In this document: positions 20,962 to 31,452 of the stretch, one piece after another
Layout: every line of letters starts with the position of its first letter
Numbering within the stretch: position 1 is the stretch's first letter
DNA from: Leishmania infantum JPCM5
Taxonomy: Eukaryota > Euglenozoa > Kinetoplastea > Trypanosomatida > Trypanosomatidae
Assembly: GCF_000002875.2 (NCBI RefSeq)
Contig: NC_009396.2
Span: forward strand, 501,986-565,985
Length of the DNA: 64,000 bases
Direction: 5' to 3'
Notes under the pieces: model-generated
Told to the model about the DNA's origin: nothing
What the model saw: only the letters and a program-made list of their open reading frames with translations
Databases searched by the model: none
Program-made: the position numbers and the translations under genes

Positions 20962-21462
20962 CATGACAGCCACACTGCAGGAACCGTGAGCTGCCAAAGG
21001 CTTTGGCGCACTCCTTGCCTGGGCACTTGAGCTGCTGCCGGCGGGTCGTGTGTACGGCAGCCACACTAAAAACATCGAACACACTTGATGCGCCCACGCA
21101 TACGCGCACACGGGCGCGCGACACCTTCAAACAGAAGTACTGCGCTGCCATCGCACACCGGCGCGCACACGGGGCCGATCTGCCTCCTCCCTGCGCGCTT
21201 CTCTTCCCTTTCCTGTCTATGTGAAGGAGCGCCTCACCTGTCGCAGCGTTGCCGGCGGGTCTTTCTCGAGTCTTTAGCACGCCGTTGCTCGTCCAGAGAT
21301 GGACAGTTGCGTTGATCGCCATCTCCTGCACCCTCCTCTCCACTTCTTTTTGTGTCCCCTGCCGCTGTGTCGATCGCGGCGAGGCGACCGAGGAACCAGG
21401 TGCCCCCCTCGCGCCTGCTGTTTTTCAGTTGTATTAAGATCTCTACAGGCAGAAAACGGTGA
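20962..21462. other. Spacer with splice signal
   Basis: Nothing recognised apart from pyrimidine tracts and TTTTTCAG at 21421-21428, a good splice acceptor 35 nt before the next ATG. Confidence 0.6.
21421..21428 (+). promoter_or_regulatory. Candidate trans-splice acceptor for the RING protein gene
   Basis: TTTTTCAG preceded by a C-rich stretch; AG at 21427-21428. It fits the start at 21463. Confidence 0.45.
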
Positions 21463-24117
21463 ATGCAGCCGGGCAGCAATGCACCGCCGAACTCACAACG
21501 CAGCGCGTTTAGTCGCATGATGAACGCGAGGCGCGCCAGCAGCATGGATCGCAGCGCAGTTGCAGGCTTCGACCCCGTCTCCCACTACAGTTCTTGCCCT
21601 CCGCTGCCTGTCATTCGACAGCCGCAGAGCACAGCCCTCTCTGCCTGCGATGCTTGCACAGCCCCTCATGCCGGCTTAAGGCAGCACGAGTCTGGCGTAG
21701 CGGCACTCAAGCCCTCGCGTAAAGCGGCGTCGCCGCCGTACGTCATCACGGATAAGACTCCGCGCCCAGAGCTGCTCGCCATCATCATGCAGCTGCAAGC
21801 GGACCTCACGCAGCGCACCGATAGCGTGAATGCGATTCAGCGAAACTTTGAGCGACTGAGCGCGATGCATCACGCTGAGCAGCTCGAGCTTCGGCGCTTG
21901 CGTTTGCTGGAGAAGACGCGGCCGGAATCCGCGCCCGACGGCGGCGACGCTGCGACACGGCAACTGGAGAGCGTTTTGGCAGAGATGCGACACAGGGCGG
22001 TGGAGCAGCAGGCCACATTCGCTCAGATGGAGGAGGAACTGCAGGCGGCGAACCGTTTGTGTGCGCTTCACCAAGGCATAGCTCGACTGATCGCGTCGCA
22101 CGCAGATGGATTTCGAGACGTTCTGCAGGCGGAGGCGTTGGCTCACTCTCAGCTTTACAAGTCTGCTATGAGTGAGCGTGCCGGCATAGGCTCTCGGCAT
22201 GAGGCGACGCAGCAGCAGCTTTTATGCAAGGATGTCGCGCAGCTAGTGGCCGATCATCAGGCGCAGATCGTGCCCAAATTGATTCGAGGCGGCGCTGCCG
22301 AGAGGTGCCGGATGAAGAACCCAGCGCAGGTGTCGACTGCAACCTTACTGGAACTGGTGCGCCAGGGGCTTCGTGAGACGGCCGAGGCGGTGCATCAGTA
22401 TGTCGCCGCCACACATGCGACTGATCAAGAACGCGTGCTCACCGAGGCCGAGGGCCAACGCGACCGCGAGGAGCTGCGGCGTGTGCTGGGAGAACTGCTG
22501 CGCCTTCGACGGCGTGCGACGGAGGAGGCTGAAGCGACGGCGCGAACGGCGCTTCTCTTTGGCGCATTGCAGACATCCGTTACTGCTCACCGGGCCTTTG
22601 ATCAAGTACGTTTGCTGACGGCAAACGCTGACGCAGCGGCAGCGGCCACTCGGTCATCGTGGGAGGTGACGGCCGCTCTGCTTACGCGTCGCATTTCAGA
22701 CTGGCGCGACGCTGCGGATGTGCGACTCGTCGACTTTTGCAACACCATCGAGGCCTCCATGGCCGAAAAGGCAAGGGAGCGCGACGCGCAGACGCAGCAG
22801 ACTGCACAGGAGCTGCTGCTGGACGAACGGAAACGGCTAGAGAATCTGCATGCGTCTCAGGTGCAGACCATGCAGGCGGATTGGAGAAGGCAGAGAGATG
22901 CTGTGCAGCAGTCGCATGCGAAGCAGCTGGAGCAGGTGCGAAGGGACCTCGTGGCTCAGGTACAAGTCGCCGAGGACCGTCGCGCTGCGGCGGAGAGGCG
23001 GACTGGCGCCATTGAGGCCGCTCTCACCCAAATGACACGAGACCACGCCGCGGAAGTGCAGGCCGTCGAGGCCCATTGGCGGTCTGCCGTCTTGGACGCA
23101 GAGAGGCATTGCGAGCAGCGCTGGAGGACGATGTTGGAGGCGTATCAAGAGGGGCAGAAAGCCTCTAGGGGGGCCGTGTTGCAACTTATGGTGGATGTGC
23201 TGCGCACCCGTGGCCACTGCGTGTACGAGGAGCAGGCCGAACGCGCGGCCTTGTGCAGGAGCCACTGGAGGAATCAGACGCAGCATCTCCGAGAGGAACA
23301 GGCTGCCGTGATGCAGCATGGCGTGGCGACTGCGGTCGTGCTTGAGCGTATGCGGTATCATACGGAGGACGAGGCTGCGAGTCGTGCTGTGTTGCACGCA
23401 TCCGAGGCTGCAGACTGGGCGGCACTCGTGAGAAAAGAGGCAGCACACAATGCGCAGGTTCATCATGCCGTATCGATGGCTGCTGCAGCTGCCCGACTGG
23501 AAGGCCTGCGAGCGGAGATGGCTGGGCGAGAGGCTAGGTGGGAGCAGCGCCTCGACGCACTCGAGACAGACCTTCGACAGGCACAGCAAGAGTGTTTAGG
23601 TGCGGTGCACCGCGCTTCTGATGCTGTTGTTGCAGCGCAGGAGGCACAAGCCGCACTCCAGGCCACTCAGCGAGATTTCGCCGCATACCGGTGTGGTGTC
23701 GGTGCTGCGGCGCAGCGCATCGAGGTGGCTGAGAGTGCGACGGAGAGCGCGTGTTGTTGTTCTTTATGCCTGGAGCTGTATTGCCAGCCCGTTGCGTGCG
23801 TGCCCTGCGGGCATATTTACTGCGCAAACTGCCTCCTGCGGCACGCCCGGAACAGGTCGCTGCCGAGTGTTGCTTCGGCGTTCGCCTGTGGTGCGGGCGC
23901 CTCAACCGGCGAGAATGGCGCAGTGGGGGCGAGGGCGCAGCTGGAGGTGACCCACTGGCTCCGTAACATGTCTACCCCACACGCCTCCCTCTTCTGCCCC
24001 GAATGCGCGTCTACAACAGTGTCGACCGTGGTGGAGCTGCCGATTCTCGGCGAGCTCACGGCGAAGTACGACTACAAGAAACGAAGCCTTGCAGTGCTCC
24101 TGGCTGAGCTGCGCTGA
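21463..24117 (+). CDS. Coiled-coil RING-finger protein
   Basis: An 884-residue protein, almost entirely predicted coiled coil from about residue 95 to 755 (Glu/Gln/Arg/Ala-rich with few Gly or Pro), ending in a RING finger. The RING starts CCCSLCLELYCQPVACVPCGHIYCANCLLRH (C-x2-C ... C-x-H-x2-C-x2-C, from about 764) and closes with FCPECAS near 846. About 50 residues separate the last two metal pairs, longer than in most RINGs. RING domains usually recruit an E2 and give ubiquitin-ligase activity; with the long coiled coil, a scaffold or cytoskeleton-associated ligase is plausible but inferred. The N-terminal 90 residues are Ser/Pro-rich. A second in-frame ATG (21520) is an alternative start. 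No membrane segment is seen. Confidence 0.82.
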   Translation: MQPGSNAPPNSQRSAFSRMMNARRASSMDRSAVAGFDPVSHYSSCPPLPVIRQPQSTALSACDACTAPHAGLRQHESGVAALKPSRKAASPPYVITDKTPRPELLAIIMQLQADLTQRTDSVNAIQRNFERLSAMHHAEQLELRRLRLLEKTRPESAPDGGDAATRQLESVLAEMRHRAVEQQATFAQMEEELQAANRLCALHQGIARLIASHADGFRDVLQAEALAHSQLYKSAMSERAGIGSRHEATQQQLLCKDVAQLVADHQAQIVPKLIRGGAAERCRMKNPAQVSTATLLELVRQGLRETAEAVHQYVAATHATDQERVLTEAEGQRDREELRRVLGELLRLRRRATEEAEATARTALLFGALQTSVTAHRAFDQVRLLTANADAAAAATRSSWEVTAALLTRRISDWRDAADVRLVDFCNTIEASMAEKARERDAQTQQTAQELLLDERKRLENLHASQVQTMQADWRRQRDAVQQSHAKQLEQVRRDLVAQVQVAEDRRAAAERRTGAIEAALTQMTRDHAAEVQAVEAHWRSAVLDAERHCEQRWRTMLEAYQEGQKASRGAVLQLMVDVLRTRGHCVYEEQAERAALCRSHWRNQTQHLREEQAAVMQHGVATAVVLERMRYHTEDEAASRAVLHASEAADWAALVRKEAAHNAQVHHAVSMAAAAARLEGLRAEMAGREARWEQRLDALETDLRQAQQECLGAVHRASDAVVAAQEAQAALQATQRDFAAYRCGVGAAAQRIEVAESATESACCCSLCLELYCQPVACVPCGHIYCANCLLRHARNRSLPSVASAFACGAGASTGENGAVGARAQLEVTHWLRNMSTPHASLFCPECASTTVSTVVELPILGELTAKYDYKKRSLAVLLAELR

Positions 24118-26096
24118 CCACCTTTGCGCTTGGAAAAGGCATGCAGGGCGAACGGATGGGGACCGGGAGGAGGGCGTTGTGCGCGTGCGCGCGAGATGTC
24201 TCGAACGGTGGTAAGACCCGTGCGCGGGGGTGTTCGTCTCCCTGTCGCTGTGCGTGACGCCGAGTTGCTTGCTGTGGTTGTGGTCTGCGGGGATATTGTG
24301 TATATAGAACCTGCTCAACCTGTGCTCTACCGGGAAGCGAAGCGGAAAAAAAACGACGGAGGCCCGAGGCGGCCCTTTGGCATAATGGCGCACGTCTCCC
24401 GTTCTCTTAATGCCCGTCTGTCTGCTACTGTTTAAGAGCGCCACTGCCGACGCGTTTTACTGTGTACCTGCCAGAGAAAGAAGTCAGAAGCAACACAATA
24501 TGGGCAGTGCATGTGCTGAGACAGTCGCACACGCATGCCGGCTGAGTTCCACACGAACAATAATGCAAGGCGCATGTGCTGCTCACCTTATGCCTGACGA
24601 CATCGGCCACGTTATCTTTCGCGTTATTTAGCATACTTACACATACACTTGCACGTCTGCTTGCAACGCAGCGAGCTAGTGGTGGCTGCTTCTGCCATTC
24701 TCTCACCTCCTTCTACCCCTTCACCGGTACTTTGGTGCAAGTGCACTGCGCGTCTGCTGAACTCCGATCTGCGGCTCTCCGCAGCTGCCCCGAAAATTTT
24801 TTGGCAGCGCTGTGGCTTCCGCGCTCTTTCAGGTTCTGCTCCTGTGCGTCCCACTCTCTCGTTCCCATCGATCCTCCTCTTCTCTGTTCCGAACTCTGCC
24901 GTCAGAGCCCCCCCCTCCCGGCACCCGCGCCCCCTCCCGCTAGTAGTCACGCACACGAAGACGTACTCGGTGGCGAGAAGACGCCAAAACGAGCGGCGCA
25001 GAGGCCCATTCAGACATCGAGTCTTGGAAGCCGCACAAGCACCTCTGCTTATCATCTCCCAGAGTATCATGCACGCGTTCGCTTTATTTGTTTGTTAGGC
25101 TCTTCGCTTCTGCTTCAGACTTCCAAGGACGCCAGCTCACATCACGCCAGCGGCGTTGAGGCCACAGCGCACCGCCACCTCTTCCATGCCGCCTCCCGCG
25201 CGCCCTCTCGCCTCTCTCCGCAATTTTTTGTTTCTACTCTGACGCTCGGCCAGCTCTCCCGTTTTGGGTCTTTCGCGAGTTTATTCGCCTTCGTCGGTGC
25301 GGGTCGCTCCTGTCCCTACCCGCGCAGCCCTTCTCTGGCTCTTTGAGCTGTTGCGGAGTCTGTTGCCGTGTGAGAGGGCACGCATGCGCCCCGGCTGTGA
25401 ACCTTCTCCATTCCTCGTTCCGTTTTTTTTTTTTTGCTAGCTCGTTCTGCCGTTGTTGACGTGCGCCGACGGCCATCTGCCGGCTTTGCCCCTCGCTGTG
25501 TGGCGACGCGCCACATTTCTTTCTCTCGTTTTTCCGCGGATTTACTCTTGCACAGCTTCCTGATTTCGGCCTCTTCTCTCTCGGGCACTCACGTGCCGTA
25601 GCCAATCCTCATACAACCCATCTTCCTCACAACGTCGTTGTTCCGTTTCGTCGCTCATTTCTGTTCTTGTGGTCGTCCGTGCTGCTTGAATGCGACTTGC
25701 AGTGGGGTGCAGGGTGTGCGTCCTACCGGCTTTCCGTCCGTCTTCCGTCGTACCCCATCGTAACGAGGCACATGCGCACGCGTTGGTCGGCGCCCATCTC
25801 TTATAGTCCGCGCTGTGCAAGCGACGTGCTTGCTTCTGCAGCCTTCGCCTGCTCGTCCGCTACCATTGGTGCTGAATGCCACCTTGAGGTTCCTTTTCTA
25901 TAACTTTTTTCTCTTCCCGACTTCCGCCTCTGTACCGTCCTTTCGAGGTGCTGAGGGTGCATGTGGTATTTGGACGGCACAGAGGGGCTCGCAGGGATCG
26001 GCGGACAACACGCCTCCGCTGACGGGTGGAATACAGCGCTGCGTACTCTCAAGACTCCGTCATACATCGATCACCGCTCTTGTTGTAGAGTCGCTG
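24118..26096. other. 2 kb spacer upstream of the aminopeptidase
   Basis: No gene accepted. It includes a T13 run (25423-25435) followed by GCTAG (AG 25439-25440), and a second C/T tract (about 25900-25943) with AG at 25946-25947; either could be the acceptor for the next gene. A 256-codon + strand frame here is Ser/Leu/Arg-rich spacer. Confidence 0.55.
25423..25440 (+). promoter_or_regulatory. Candidate trans-splice acceptor, T13 tract
   Basis: Thirteen T followed at once by GCTAG. If used, the aminopeptidase mRNA would carry a 5' UTR of about 650 nt; the later acceptor at 25946-25947 would give about 150 nt. Confidence 0.35.
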
Positions 26097-29000
26097 ATGG
26101 TGGGTATGGCGTCCTCTATGTCTCTGTCGCCTGTGCCGGAGGCGGTGCTCCAGGGGCTCCAGACGCCGGAGTTCAGAATGCCGTCTCTGGTACTGCCGCA
26201 GCACTACGCGCTCGAGTTTCAGCCGGATGCGCAGCAGCACAGTTTTGTTGGCTCGGTGTACATAACGATGCGCGTACTAGAGGCGCCTTCCTTACCTCTT
26301 CGCCATCTTGTCCTTCACGCGCTAGACCTTCGCCTTGAGGCATCATCCATACGCGTCTTTGTTCCCGCCGACCCCTCGAGCGCCTTCGCAGCCGCCGCCC
26401 CACCGGCTCACCCGAGCCACCACCTTGGCGACGAGGCCTCGCGGCAACGACCGTTCAGCACAGAGAAAGGAAGCTATGTTGCGTGCCAAGGCCTGGACAA
26501 GATCGACATCAGTGAGACAGTTCTGCTTGCCTTCGCCGCACATTTACCGAGCAAGTTCGGCGACACCTTCGTGCTCATTATTGACCGTTTCGACGGCGTC
26601 ATCGCGACGCCGCCGGAAATGGAAGGGCTCTTCCATTCCAACTCCACGGATGCCGCCGTGCTGAGCACGCACCTCGAGCCGACCGGAGCGCGCCGGCTCT
26701 ACCCCTGCTTTGATGAACCAGCGATTCAAGCCACTTTTCAGCTGTCTGTCATTGCCACCGCCGCGCAGACGGTGCTGTCGAACACGGAAGTGGAGGCGGA
26801 CATAAGCGTGGCGGCACTCCCGTACGCCGCGCAGAAGCGACAGGGCACGAGCGAGGACACCAGCAACCGCCGCAGAGAGGCGCCGGAGTCGTCGACGTCC
26901 GCCTCCGCATCATTGCCGCAGTCGGCGCCGTCGTGGCATTGCGTGCTATTTGAGACAACGCCGCGACTGCACACGTGCATTGTGGGGTTTCACGTCGGCC
27001 GCTTCACCTTTCTGGAGCAGCGCTCGCGACGCTCAGGTGTGCTGTGTCGTGTGGTGCTCCCGCACACAGAGGCGAGCAGTGGCGGCTGCTTCGCGCTCGA
27101 CCTAGCCACCAAAGCCGTCGATTTTTTCACGAATTTCTTCCGTGTGCAGCTGCCACTAAAGAAGCTCGATGTGGTCGGCGTGGAGACGTTTTGCGTGCTT
27201 GGCATGGAGAACTGGGGCATGGTCAACCTGCTGAAGGATTACCTTGTCGTGACGGAGACGACTCCGCTGGAGCGCCGGCAGCGCGTGACGCGGCTCATCG
27301 GCCACGAGATTTGCCACCAGTGGTTCGGCGACTGGGTCTCCATTGAGTGGTGGAACGGTCTATGGCTGAAGGAAGGCATGTGCCGCTACCTGGAGTACTT
27401 CTTCGTCAACGCCGTCTTCCCTGGCTGGGGTCTGTGGAACGAGTTCCTGTGCAATATAATGAATAGCGCGCTGCTCGCCGACGCGGACCCGCGCGAGACG
27501 CACCCGGTCGACTGCTGCAACCCGGCCCCACGGCGTATCTACGACTCATTCGACGCGATAAGCTACGGCAAGGGGGCGTGCGTGCTGCGGATGCTCTTCA
27601 GCATCATTGGCGTGGAGTGGCTGAAGCGTGCAACGCATCTGCTGATGGTGCGGTTCGCCGGCCGCGCGATCAACGCCAAAGACCTCGTTGACTGTATCGT
27701 TGACACGACCAAGGAGCGCTGCAGCAGCGAGGCACAGCTGCAGCACGTCAAGGCGCTTCACGCTTGTCTGAGCATGGTGGAGACGGTGGGCCACCCCTAC
27801 CTCTACATCTACGAGAGGCCGGGCGAGTCCTATACGATCACGCAGTACGTGCCTCCTAGCAAGCAGCACGGCCTCCTCGTCGAGTACCTCCAGCAGCAGC
27901 GCCGCAAGTCCAACGCACCTGTGATCGACCTCTTCTCCACCCCGGTCGGTGCATCGTTTGAGTGGACGCCGGAGTCGACGCTCAGTCGCGTCACTGCATC
28001 CTTCTCGATCCCACTGCGCACCGTGGAGTGGTCGCCGAGCGGCTGCGCCAACGCCAGTCTCATCTTTCTCGAAGAGGCAGAGCACCAATTTGCCTGTCCA
28101 ACATCTGCGTCGACGCTGAGGACGACGAGAGACGACACTCCTCTCATGCAGCCAGTAGCGGCACCTGGCCACGCCGGCGTTGAAACGGGAGCGATGCCGG
28201 GATCGGCAGCCTCCCCCGCACCTCAGCAGACTTCGTCGTCGTCGCTTCTCTTTGGGGCTCCGGGCTGCACGCGCTACTTCAACCAAGGTGGCAGCGGCTT
28301 CTTTCAGTGCGACTACGACGCAGCGTCGTGGCGCCGTCTCTTCGAGCTCGTCGCCTTCTTCTCGGAGGAGGACCGCGTGATCATCACGCTGCACTTCATC
28401 AACTTCGCCAAATCACAGCTCGGCCACCAGCCCGGCGACACCGGCGATCGCTGCACACTTTTCTTTGAGTGGCTGCTGCGCCTTACCGGCACCTCTGGGG
28501 CCATGAACTCGTTCTTGTGGGAGCTTGTCACCAACGCGCTCACCACGCTGGTGCAGCTGGTGCAGCACTGCTACTGTCACTCGATCGTGAAGGAGTTTGT
28601 GAACACTCTCTACACGCCTCTGCAGCGACGCCGTGTGCTGTCGTTCCTCGCCCAAGATAAGACGACATCTTTTCAGAGCTCGATCCACCTCTCCCGCCAG
28701 CTCGTGCTCCGCATCCTACAACTGTTGTGTCTGTGCGACAATTCGGCGGTAGTGAAAGAGGCAGAGGAGACGGCGAAGTGGTCACTGAGGGCGCTGCTAT
28801 CACCCGGCGACTCGCACGCCCATCCATCGAGCAGCATCTCCAGCAGCACCTGTGGTGCCGCCGCGAACGAAGCGGGCTCCGGCGGCGTCGCAAACCGGAG
28901 GATGGCGAGCGTGTCGGCCGGCCTAGGGCTCCCCTCTGGCTCAGGTGCAGGCGCAGCTTCCCCGCTCTCTACGAAGCTTCCTACTGCCGGAAATAGCGGC

Positions 29001-30215
29001 CCGCTGCAGTCAGCGGCATTGATTTCCGTCGCGGGGGCGCTGCCAGCTCGCGGCGAGCCGGCGGCGCTCATGAGCAGAGGGGCAAACTGGTACTCGTGCG
29101 GCTCCGTCCCGCTTCCGTCATCTCCAGTGAAGCTGCTGAGTGTATCCAACGCGTCGATTTCGGGGCACGCTGCCTCCTCGGTCACACGCTCCGTGGCGCC
29201 GCTCTCGTGTACCCTAGCGGCCAACCACGGCGGTAGCAGCAATGTGTTCGCTGCCTCCTACTGCAACCCCGCAGGTGGCGTGGCCGAGCCATCCAGCGCG
29301 AAGAGCACGAGCTGGCACAGCTACCCGGACCAATGCGCCGGCGACTTCGACCTCGAGGACGCAAGCCACATCCAGGCCGGCTCAATCGCGCTGTCGCACC
29401 TCGTCACGCAGGGCCGGCTGGAGTACTGGGTGGCAGCCGCAGCTGTCGCGGTGGAGTTATTGCGGCTGGACCGTGACGAGCTGCGCCGTGTGAGCGGGAT
29501 GCCGGCCCCGACCCCACGAATGGTGAATGTGAGTCAGGCGCACCGGCGCAGCATCCTGCGGCTTGTCCTTCCCGCGGTGTTCGCGCTCGACCAGGAGTCG
29601 GCCTTCCCGCTCATGACAAAAGTGTTCCATGCCGCGCCGTTTCTGGAGTCGTCTAGTGTGATGGGGCTCTACCGCAACTCGCGCTTCTTCTTCAACCTGC
29701 TGTCAAGCCGCCGCCTTGTGACGGACCGGCGCACCTTAGAGTTTCTTCTCCGCTACGGCGCTGAGGTGTGCGGGAACGGCTACATCATCGCACAGCTGAA
29801 GCTGCTGGCGCAGGGTGGCCCATCGGCGCACAGCGCTGCCCGCATCAGGGGTGTGGAGCAGTACAAAGGCGTCGAGTTCGCCGACAGCGTGCAACCAACG
29901 GACTCGTCCTCGTCCACGAAATTGCCTGCAAATGTCTCCTCTCCGCTGTCCTCTTCGAGCAGTGCGGCTGTGTCAGAGCGAAGCGCGCTGCGCAAGCAAT
30001 GTCCTGCGGTGGCGGCAGCGTTGGATTGCATGGAGTCCAACTGCGTCTGGATGGGCTACTGCTGCAGCCACTACGACCAGTTTCTGCGTGAGCAGCTTCA
30101 CCGAAGGTCGTGGCAGGCGGTGCACGATGAGAGCAGTGCGGCGGTGCAGTTGCCCACACCTTTGGGGAACGAGAGCTGCACCCACTCCGAATCCTGCGGC
30201 GGTGTCAGCATCTGA
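26097..30215 (+). CDS. M1-family zinc aminopeptidase, very long
   Basis: A 1372-residue M1 (gluzincin) metallopeptidase that removes N-terminal residues from peptides. The exopeptidase motif GMENWG is at about residue 370. The zinc site is HEICH (His403, Glu404, His407) with the third ligand Glu426 in LKEGM, the exact HExxH-x18-E spacing. The catalytic-type Tyr is at 490 in SYGKGA. The N-terminal beta-barrel domain begins LPQHYALEFQPD. Usual M1 enzymes have about 850-1000 residues; this one has Ser/Ala/Gly-rich insertions at about 243-282, 690-730 and above all 895-1085, splitting the C-terminal helical domain. No signal peptide is clear, so it is probably cytosolic. The start is the first ATG of MVGMASSM, just before the conserved domain; the frame is open further upstream through spacer-like sequence. 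Confidence 0.9.
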   Translation: MVGMASSMSLSPVPEAVLQGLQTPEFRMPSLVLPQHYALEFQPDAQQHSFVGSVYITMRVLEAPSLPLRHLVLHALDLRLEASSIRVFVPADPSSAFAAAAPPAHPSHHLGDEASRQRPFSTEKGSYVACQGLDKIDISETVLLAFAAHLPSKFGDTFVLIIDRFDGVIATPPEMEGLFHSNSTDAAVLSTHLEPTGARRLYPCFDEPAIQATFQLSVIATAAQTVLSNTEVEADISVAALPYAAQKRQGTSEDTSNRRREAPESSTSASASLPQSAPSWHCVLFETTPRLHTCIVGFHVGRFTFLEQRSRRSGVLCRVVLPHTEASSGGCFALDLATKAVDFFTNFFRVQLPLKKLDVVGVETFCVLGMENWGMVNLLKDYLVVTETTPLERRQRVTRLIGHEICHQWFGDWVSIEWWNGLWLKEGMCRYLEYFFVNAVFPGWGLWNEFLCNIMNSALLADADPRETHPVDCCNPAPRRIYDSFDAISYGKGACVLRMLFSIIGVEWLKRATHLLMVRFAGRAINAKDLVDCIVDTTKERCSSEAQLQHVKALHACLSMVETVGHPYLYIYERPGESYTITQYVPPSKQHGLLVEYLQQQRRKSNAPVIDLFSTPVGASFEWTPESTLSRVTASFSIPLRTVEWSPSGCANASLIFLEEAEHQFACPTSASTLRTTRDDTPLMQPVAAPGHAGVETGAMPGSAASPAPQQTSSSSLLFGAPGCTRYFNQGGSGFFQCDYDAASWRRLFELVAFFSEEDRVIITLHFINFAKSQLGHQPGDTGDRCTLFFEWLLRLTGTSGAMNSFLWELVTNALTTLVQLVQHCYCHSIVKEFVNTLYTPLQRRRVLSFLAQDKTTSFQSSIHLSRQLVLRILQLLCLCDNSAVVKEAEETAKWSLRALLSPGDSHAHPSSSISSSTCGAAANEAGSGGVANRRMASVSAGLGLPSGSGAGAASPLSTKLPTAGNSGPLQSAALISVAGALPARGEPAALMSRGANWYSCGSVPLPSSPVKLLSVSNASISGHAASSVTRSVAPLSCTLAANHGGSSNVFAASYCNPAGGVAEPSSAKSTSWHSYPDQCAGDFDLEDASHIQAGSIALSHLVTQGRLEYWVAAAAVAVELLRLDRDELRRVSGMPAPTPRMVNVSQAHRRSILRLVLPAVFALDQESAFPLMTKVFHAAPFLESSSVMGLYRNSRFFFNLLSSRRLVTDRRTLEFLLRYGAEVCGNGYIIAQLKLLAQGGPSAHSAARIRGVEQYKGVEFADSVQPTDSSSSTKLPANVSSPLSSSSSAAVSERSALRKQCPAVAAALDCMESNCVWMGYCCSHYDQFLREQLHRRSWQAVHDESSAAVQLPTPLGNESCTHSESCGGVSI

Positions 30216-31452
30216 GCTGAGGAGCGCAGAAGGAAGTAGAAGGAAGCACAGACAGGCGGTGAAATAAAAAAACGAAAAACAGTTGGCAGGGAGGCAGAGA
30301 ACGCTTAGTGTGCCCGTGCGCTTACATTTTGAGCTCCTGCTGTTCTGCTTTGTGGGCGGAGGTGGTAGCAGCGTCTATTCCCGCAAGTGAGCTTGTGTGC
30401 TTCGATTGTCATGTATGTCGATGCACGTAGTATGTGCGTAAGCATATGCACCCCTCTTTCTCGCCTTCTCTGTGAATACGGAAGTGCACGTGCAGAGAGA
30501 GAGAGCACGGGAAGTTATCAAGCCGTGCACAACAAGACACATACCATCGACGAACATGCACCTCGACAGGAAAGCACACCAGGAGGGAGGGTACACACTG
30601 CTGCTTACCACTCCTCCCCTTCTCGCGCCATCAGTTCGGCGGTAAGGCGGGCGCATTTGCATGCGCGAGCGCATGCTCATGCTCGTGCAGCAGTCCTTTG
30701 CGGGCGGCATCGCCGCTCTGCTCATCCCACGAATAGCTTCCCTTCTCTCCCGAGTGCCGAGAGACGAAGAAACAGCCGCCGTGGTGGAAAGCAAAGGCAG
30801 AGAAAGTGAACAAGAGAGAGAGAGCGTCTTCTGGATCGCGCAGTCGCACCGAGGAAGAGCAGCACGCTTCTCTCGGTAGCCCGTCGCCCGCGCCTCCCCC
30901 CACGAGGCAACCATAGGCCTCACCGTCTGCTGCTCGAACTGCACCCCTGCGTTCCGTGCACTAGAACCGCTGCTACAACTGACACGCTACTCTGTTCTGC
31001 ATCCTTCCCGTTTCTCTCGCCCTCTCTGTCCTCTCCTGTGTGTGTGCGCGCGGGCGGGTCTGGCCACCACACTCCTGGCATGGCGAACCAACACCCATCG
31101 ACGCCCATCACATGTGGTCCGATTTAACCCTCCCTCCTGTGCTGTTTCGGATCACCGATCATGCAGCTGTTCGCATGCTTTGAGTTCATCATTCTTCCCT
31201 GCTTCGTGTCGCCATCTTGTTGTGTTGTCTTCTTTTTGTTTTGGCCGAGGTAGCGCACCCGTGGTAGCGCGGACCCGTGCGCGCCGTCGTTTGTTTGTGC
31301 TTGTGTTTTGTAGTACATAACAGCCTTGCTTTCTCTTTGCGGAGCGCGGGAGCTCCTCTTGTTTCCCGCTTTCCCATCCCTCTTTCGCAGTTCCTGCGAT
31401 CTCTTCCGTCCCTATCTCGACGGATTCACTCCCTGTCTGCGCACCTCTTACC
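30216..31452. other. Spacer with GA repeats
   Basis: No gene recognised. Short GA dinucleotide runs lie near 30496-30506 and 30814-30826; the right end is pyrimidine-rich with a good splice signal. Confidence 0.6.
31355..31390 (+). promoter_or_regulatory. Candidate trans-splice acceptor for the zinc-finger gene
   Basis: A C/T tract (about 31355-31386) runs into TTTCGCAG with AG at 31389-31390, 62 nt before the ATG at 31453. Confidence 0.5.

Noticed and set aside
24576..25346. 256-codon + strand open frame upstream of the aminopeptidase
   Set aside because: Ser/Leu/Ala/Arg-rich filler with no motif; it lies in spacer with T- and C-tracts.
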